Source of the DNA: JAENVT01 sp031412355
Lineage (GTDB): Bacteria; Actinomycetota; Acidimicrobiia; Acidimicrobiales; Ilumatobacteraceae
Direction: 5' to 3'
Length of the DNA stretch: 9,285 bases
Assembly: GCA_031412355.1 (NCBI GenBank)
Contig: JANOCR010000169.1
Coordinates: forward strand, 1-9,285
Shown here: piece by piece, positions 5,196-9,285 of the stretch
Position numbering within the stretch: position 1 is the stretch's first letter
How the letters are laid out: each line of letters opens with the position of its first letter
The notes under the pieces: model-generated
Databases searched by the model: none
Told to the model about the DNA's origin: nothing
The model's input: only the letters and a program-made list of their open reading frames with translations
Program-made: the position numbers and the translations under genes

Positions 5196-6835
5196 AGCCG
5201 GGCGTGCGCCACAGCTTCGTCGAGAGTGTCGAACAGGTGCCGTTCGTGGGCCAAGTGGTCGAGGGTGCCAACAGCTTGAAGGAGCCGGCGGTGACGCGGC
5301 CGAACACCCTTTAAGAACACGGTGATTCCCCGTGATTCGAGCTCGGCGACGATCTCACCAAGCGCTTGCGCGCCCGTGGCATCGAGCACTTGGATCTGCG
5401 AAAGCCGCAAGATGACGATCTTGACGTCGCTGACCGCGGTGAGCTCCGTCAGGAACCATTGCGCGGCGCCGAAGAACAGTGCACCATCCAACCGGTAGAC
5501 CACGATGTGCTCGTGAAGGAGCCGGGCTTCTTCGCCATCGGTCACCGTTTCGTCCAGCGAGAGCAGTTCGACTTCTGCCCCGCTGCTGTTGGCGACGTGT
5601 CGCAGGGCCAAGACGACGGCGACCGCGACCCCGACCTCGACGGCGACGATGAGGTCAAAGGCGATCGTTGCCGCAGCGGTGAGCACCAGCACCAGCGCAT
5701 CGGATCGCGTCGAGCGCAGAACTGCGCGCACGTTGTGGATTTCGACCATCCGAGCGGCCGTCACCATAAGCACACCGGCGAGAGCCGCGAGCGGGATCTC
5801 CGACACTAGGTCGCCGCCGAAGAACACGACCAGCACCAGCACGACGGCGTGCACCAACGCGGCAACTCTCGTTCGGGCGCCGGCGCGAACATTGACAGCG
5901 GTACGCGCGATCGCTCCGGTGGACGGCATCCCACCGAACAACGGCGAGACCACGTTGGCAAGGCCCTGCCCAAACAGTTCGCGGTCAGGGTCGTGCCGTC
6001 CACCGTCGCTCATGCCATCGGCAACCCGCGCCGACAGCAAGCTCTCGATCGCCGCGAGCAGCGCGACAGCGATGCCTGCCGACAGCAGGTCCTTGATCTG
6101 TGTGACCGACGTGTCGGGCAGCGACGGCCCCGGAAGTGACGACGGCAGCGCCCCGATCTTGGCGATATCGAGTGACGCGATCTTGGCAATGATCGTCGCC
6201 ACCACTACTGCGATCAGCGACGAGGGAAGCGATCGACGCAGGCGAGGCAGTCCGGCCATCAGCGCGGCGACGAGCACGACGATTCCGATCGCCTGCATGC
6301 TGCCGTCGTCGAAGGCGTCGACGATCGACTTCACCGCAACTGCGGCGGTGTTCTCCCCATCCGGTTTGGCGACTCCGAGGGCAGGTGGCACCTGCTGTAG
6401 GAAGATGATCACGGCAATGCCGACGGTGAACCCCTCGACGACCGGCCACGGGATGAAGGCAATGTACCTGCCGAGGCCGGCAACTGCGGCGGCAACGAGG
6501 AACACGCCCGCCAGGATCGACACCACGAACACGGCGTCGGCGCCGTAGCGCGTCACGATCGGCACGAGTACCACGGTCATCGCACCGGTGGGACCCGAGA
6601 CCTGAACGTTCGATCCGCCGAACACCGCTGCGACGAGGCCGGCCACGATCGCCGTGATCAGGCCGGCGTCGGCCCCGAGACCGGTCGTGATCCCGAACGC
6701 CAAGGCCAGCGGAAGCGCAACTACACCCACCGTGAGGCCGGCGATCACGTCGCCTTTCCACGACCGGCGCAAACCGGCGTAGTCGCCGGCGCGCGGCGCG
6801 AGCCCACGCACCGCCGAGAACCTTGGCTCGGTCAC
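5177..6835 (-). CDS. SulP/SLC26 family anion transporter with C-terminal STAS domain (BicA-like)
   Basis: This 552-residue inner-membrane protein has a hydrophobic core over residues 30-415 and a STAS domain at about 440-545 (HIVVYRLDGALFFGAAQ, then ILRLSQIQVLDATGAQAL). The signature VALPLALAFGI is followed by GGSNVQVSGPTGAMTVVL, where an anion-binding loop is expected. The sequence style is close to cyanobacterial BicA, so bicarbonate is a candidate substrate; sulfate is the other. At the site where BicA has Asp258 and Thr262 for Na+, this protein has Glu264 and Ser268 (AIESLLSARVAD), which may favour H+ coupling. I chose the GTG at 6835, one base after the ArsR stop (TGAGGTG), with GGTGG upstream. 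A GTG at 6880 would add 15 residues and overlap ArsR by 44 bp. The gene is likely translationally coupled to ArsR. No carbonic anhydrase is seen nearby. Confidence 0.92.
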   Translation of the reverse strand: MTEPRFSAVRGLAPRAGDYAGLRRSWKGDVIAGLTVGVVALPLALAFGITTGLGADAGLITAIVAGLVAAVFGGSNVQVSGPTGAMTVVLVPIVTRYGADAVFVVSILAGVFLVAAAVAGLGRYIAFIPWPVVEGFTVGIAVIIFLQQVPPALGVAKPDGENTAAVAVKSIVDAFDDGSMQAIGIVVLVAALMAGLPRLRRSLPSSLIAVVVATIIAKIASLDIAKIGALPSSLPGPSLPDTSVTQIKDLLSAGIAVALLAAIESLLSARVADGMSDGGRHDPDRELFGQGLANVVSPLFGGMPSTGAIARTAVNVRAGARTRVAALVHAVVLVLVVFFGGDLVSEIPLAALAGVLMVTAARMVEIHNVRAVLRSTRSDALVLVLTAAATIAFDLIVAVEVGVAVAVVLALRHVANSSGAEVELLSLDETVTDGEEARLLHEHIVVYRLDGALFFGAAQWFLTELTAVSDVKIVILRLSQIQVLDATGAQALGEIVAELESRGITVFLKGVRPRHRRLLQAVGTLDHLAHERHLFDTLDEAVAHARLHLARA

Positions 6836-6836
6836 C

Positions 6837-7190
6837 TCAACCACCGTGGTGAAGATCGGCAAGTAGTTCCTGGCTGACACTGAGGCTGTTGATCAGGAAC
6901 GCTCTGGCCGCACCGAGCAACTCCACGATGGCCGGGTCAGCGATCGAATAGCTGACCGACGAACCTGTCCGGATCGCAGTGACCACATGTGCTCGTCGAA
7001 GGACTGCAAGTTGTTGAGAGAGATGCGACGACTCCAGCCCGACCGCAGGAATGAGCTCTGCGACGGTCCGATCACCGTCGCGCAGCACCTCGAGGATGCG
7101 TACCCGCCCGGGATGGCCGAGTGCCTTGAACAGCTCGGCCTTGATCTCCGACAGAGGCCTGTTGGCCGGATTCTGAATCGCTCGTTTCAT
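6837..7190 (-). CDS. ArsR/SmtB-family winged-helix regulator, cysteine-free
   Basis: This 117-residue dimeric repressor-type protein shows the ArsR core ELFKALGHPGRVRILEVLRDG (residues 19-39) and the recognition helix SSHLSQQLAVLRRA (54-67). The wing RTGSSVSYSIAD (74-85) and a C-terminal helix follow. There is no cysteine at all, so As, Cd or sulfide sensing by thiols is excluded. Only His, Asp and Glu ligands or a small molecule remain. The ATG at 7190 is chosen; a TTG directly before it (7193) is less likely. There is no Shine-Dalgarno upstream. The SulP transporter starts one base after its stop, so this protein probably controls that transporter and itself. Two TTGACA direct repeats lie just upstream. 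The signal sensed is unknown. Confidence 0.92.
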   Translation of the reverse strand: MKRAIQNPANRPLSEIKAELFKALGHPGRVRILEVLRDGDRTVAELIPAVGLESSHLSQQLAVLRRAHVVTAIRTGSSVSYSIADPAIVELLGAARAFLINSLSVSQELLADLHHGG

Positions 7191-7216
7191 CAATTGACAA
7201 CTTTATCATCTTGACA
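7190..7216. promoter_or_regulatory. Candidate ArsR operator/promoter
   Basis: On the plus strand TTGACA occurs at 7194-7199 and again at 7211-7216 (period 17). The palindrome TCAATTGA (7190-7197) touches the ArsR start codon. On the minus strand GATAAA (7207-7202) could be a -10 giving a 5' leader of only a few bases. Only weak -35 candidates exist. Autoregulation by ArsR is inferred from position. Confidence 0.4.
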
Positions 7217-7259
7217 GACGGATGACACGGGACTCAGCGCGCGTTCAGAGAGTGCCGGG

Positions 7260-9275
7260 CTAGAGCGTCAGGGTCAGCGCGCTTTCGTATCCCGTGGTGT
7301 CGTATGCCATCCACATGTCGCGATCGGAAGACCCCGTGACGATGATCCACACCTCGAGATTGTGCGAGGCGGGCACGGTGCGGGTCAGCGAACCGAAGTC
7401 GAACGTCAGCGGTGTGTAGCCGTCGCCGGCACCGGTGAACGTGACCGTCGCGGTCGACAGGACATTGCAGATCCCGACGACTGGACCGCAGTCGACGATT
7501 GCTGACTGCGTTTGCACCTGGTCGACTCGGAAGTCCCTGGCTGCCGCGTACAAGACCAAGCTGGCCGGGCCGTCGAGGTGGATCGAGACTGGAGGGTCGA
7601 GGCGGAATCGTTGGATCTGATCCGGGTCACCCAGTCGAAGCAAGGAGTCCATCCTGAGCCGCCGACCGGGGAAGTCGTCGTTGTCGACGTCGAGGTTCGG
7701 CAGTGCGCCGGTGTTGAGCGGACCTCGGGCAACGAGTGGCAGAACCGCTCGCGAGGCGACGTCGCCGGGCGCGGATGAACCCAACAGGTAGGTGGCGACA
7801 TTCGACGGAGGAGGCGACGTCGGCGGCGCGGTTGTCAAGGGAACGGTTGTCGATGGCTGCGTCGTCGGCAAAGCCGCTGTAGTGGGTGGCGTGGTGGGCG
7901 CGGCGGTTGTGGGGGGCAACGTCGGATGGCGACTGACCGGCACGGTCTCGTCCACGCCGCCGCCGGTTGCCGCAGTGGTGGTCGGTCGCGGCGCGCTGGT
8001 CGGTGTCGTCTGCTCCGGGGTCGTCGCCGCGACTGTGGGGGCGGATATCTGGATCGGGATATCGACGGTGCTGACCGAGCTGCTGTCGGGGACGGTCGTC
8101 TGACTCGAAACGTCGGTCGGGATCGACACGGTCACGGTGGCTGGGTCGGTCTGGCCCGAGGGTTCGTCGACGACCGCGACGATCGCCTGCGGTGACCGCG
8201 TCGACTCGGTGGTCGGAGCCACGGCAGTGCCAAGCGCCGCCGCCGTCATGCCGGCGGCGGCCATCAAGGCGGGCGTCGCGGCTGCGGCACTGACAATCCC
8301 CGGCGGGAACAATGCGAATTGAGTCAGCCACGAAAGCGGTCCCATCGCGAGCCGAACCTTGCCGAGCGAAACCCTCAGGAAGGCCCGCACGACGTCGGCG
8401 TCGAACTGCGTGCCGGCGCAGCGGGCAAGTTCCTCGCGGGCCTCGGCAGCGGTGACGGGCTTCTTGTACGAGCGAATCGACGTCATCACGTCGAAGGTGT
8501 CGGCTACGGCGACGATGCGCGCAGCCAGGGCGATGTCATTGCCGCGCAGCCCGTTCGGGTATCCCTTGCCATCCCATCGTTCGTGGTGCTCACCAACCGC
8601 ACGAACCGACTGGCCGAGCCACCCGGCCAACGGGGCAGCCAACTTGGCGCCGACGCCCGGGTGACGAGTGATCGTCTCGTACTCGTCCTCGGTCAAGCGC
8701 CCAGGCTTGTTCAGGATCTCGAAGGGTGTCTCGAGCTTGCCAATGTCGTGCAGCAGGGCCGCCCATCGAAGGCGGTCGATCTCGTCAGCCGAAAGGCCGA
8801 GTTCCTCGCCGATCATCTGCGAATAGGCGCGGACACGCTCCGAGTGACCTCGTGTCAACCGATCGTGGCGACTGAGGTCCGCAACGAGCTCGAGCAGTCG
8901 CTGCGCGGCGAGGGCCGGCTCATTCGCACCGATGCGTCGATAGTCGTCCAGTCGTCGCTTGAGCTGCGTGGTGCCACCGGCGCGCAACGCGATCTTGAAT
9001 CGTGATGGCGCTTGATCCGGGAACACCAGTGTCAGGCTGAGGAGCGCAGCCAGCGGGAGCAGCCGTCGCGTCAGACGGTCCGCTGCGTAGAGCACGAGCG
9101 TCGACAAAGCGGCGATCGCGATCAACCGCAGCACGGCGACGGGCCAGGTGGGCGCCAGTGGGAGCACCGTCGACAGCGCAAACGCGAAGACGATCGAGCA
9201 GATGAACGGGACCACATAGACCACGACGCGAACGGCGCGCGCGAGCCACGGACGACCAATCCAGCGGCGCGTCAC
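7260..9275 (-). CDS. Membrane HD-GYP domain protein with Thr/Pro-rich linker and exported C-terminal domain
   Basis: This protein of about 671 residues starts with clear membrane helices at about 16-38 and 46-66; a short hydrophobic stretch at 72-86 may be re-entrant. A cytoplasmic HD-GYP domain (about 125-305) follows. It carries His144, HDIGK (176-180), His205, HHE (230-232) and DGKGYP (235-240), so metal binding and cyclic-di-GMP hydrolysis are plausible. A further helix lies at about 318-352. After it come a 140-residue Ser/Thr/Pro-rich linker (about 353-491) and a 180-residue C-terminal region that looks beta-rich, with only two cysteines (596, 603). That layout places the tail outside the cell. 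The GTG at 9275 is the only start seen, and the frame stays open to the window edge, so a slightly longer N-terminus is possible. It lies 69 bp upstream of ArsR with no clear terminator between them. Confidence 0.88.
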   Translation of the reverse strand: MTRRWIGRPWLARAVRVVVYVVPFICSIVFAFALSTVLPLAPTWPVAVLRLIAIAALSTLVLYAADRLTRRLLPLAALLSLTLVFPDQAPSRFKIALRAGGTTQLKRRLDDYRRIGANEPALAAQRLLELVADLSRHDRLTRGHSERVRAYSQMIGEELGLSADEIDRLRWAALLHDIGKLETPFEILNKPGRLTEDEYETITRHPGVGAKLAAPLAGWLGQSVRAVGEHHERWDGKGYPNGLRGNDIALAARIVAVADTFDVMTSIRSYKKPVTAAEAREELARCAGTQFDADVVRAFLRVSLGKVRLAMGPLSWLTQFALFPPGIVSAAAATPALMAAAGMTAAALGTAVAPTTESTRSPQAIVAVVDEPSGQTDPATVTVSIPTDVSSQTTVPDSSSVSTVDIPIQISAPTVAATTPEQTTPTSAPRPTTTAATGGGVDETVPVSRHPTLPPTTAAPTTPPTTAALPTTQPSTTVPLTTAPPTSPPPSNVATYLLGSSAPGDVASRAVLPLVARGPLNTGALPNLDVDNDDFPGRRLRMDSLLRLGDPDQIQRFRLDPPVSIHLDGPASLVLYAAARDFRVDQVQTQSAIVDCGPVVGICNVLSTATVTFTGAGDGYTPLTFDFGSLTRTVPASHNLEVWIIVTGSSDRDMWMAYDTTGYESALTLTL

Positions 9276-9285
9276 AGCACGTTCC

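Noticed and set aside
5589..6548. A 319-codon open frame antisense to the SulP gene
   Set aside because: Its product is Thr/Ser/Ala-rich, the usual mirror of a hydrophobic membrane protein, whereas the SulP frame has clear family motifs.
7217..7259. Terminator between the HD-GYP gene and ArsR
   Set aside because: I found only a short GCGCGC self-complementary core and no stable stem with a loop. Read-through from the HD-GYP gene into ArsR remains possible.
7792..8220. Repetitive-looking GT/GGC-rich stretch considered as a satellite or recombination element
   Set aside because: It is the coding sequence of the Thr/Pro-rich linker of the HD-GYP protein read on the opposite strand. The frame is intact throughout.

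Overview
The window looks like chromosomal DNA of a high-GC actinobacterium. The gene content is a 13E12-type HNH protein, a tandem universal stress protein, and PadR and ArsR regulators whose start codons lack a Shine-Dalgarno sequence. I lean towards a relative of the Acidimicrobiia (Ilumatobacter-like), from protein style only; there is no rRNA or other marker gene. I see no tRNA, CRISPR array, insertion sequence or phage gene.

Layout, left to right. (1) 1-654, plus: 3' part of a DUF222/HNH (13E12-type) protein cut by the window edge. (2) 672-1457, minus: tandem-domain universal stress protein, with a DosR/DevR-like half-site in the divergent intergenic region. (3) 1591-2241, plus: two-helix membrane protein of a conserved but uncharacterised actinobacterial type, followed by a strong hairpin terminator. 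(4) 2360-3279, plus: two-gene operon of a PadR regulator and a four-helix membrane protein, joined by an ATGA overlap. Its promoter carries two perfect 15-bp palindromes and appears to make a leaderless mRNA. (5) 3286-3936, minus, and 3969-5195, plus: a head-to-head pair, an RraA-like (HMG/CHA-type) aldolase and a LysN/MocR-type PLP aminotransferase, only 32 bp apart. (6) 5177-9275, minus: SulP/SLC26 anion transporter with a STAS domain, a cysteine-free ArsR regulator directly upstream of it, and a membrane HD-GYP protein with a long Thr/Pro-rich tail and a probably extracytoplasmic C-terminal domain.

How the genes may work together. The PadR gene probably represses its own operon through the palindromes, so the membrane protein is made when the repressor is released. 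The aldolase and aminotransferase could form a short catabolic route (amino acid to 2-oxo acid to cleavage products), but their substrates cannot be read from sequence. ArsR and SulP are almost certainly co-transcribed and translationally coupled, so the ArsR protein is the likely controller of anion (bicarbonate or sulfate) uptake.

Gene packing is tight. Two convergent pairs end within 6 bp of each other or overlap, and the head-to-head pair shares a 32-bp gap. No unmistakable new defence or mobile system is present. The most interesting points are the double-palindrome leaderless PadR promoter, the HD-GYP protein with an exported domain, and the aldolase/aminotransferase pair.
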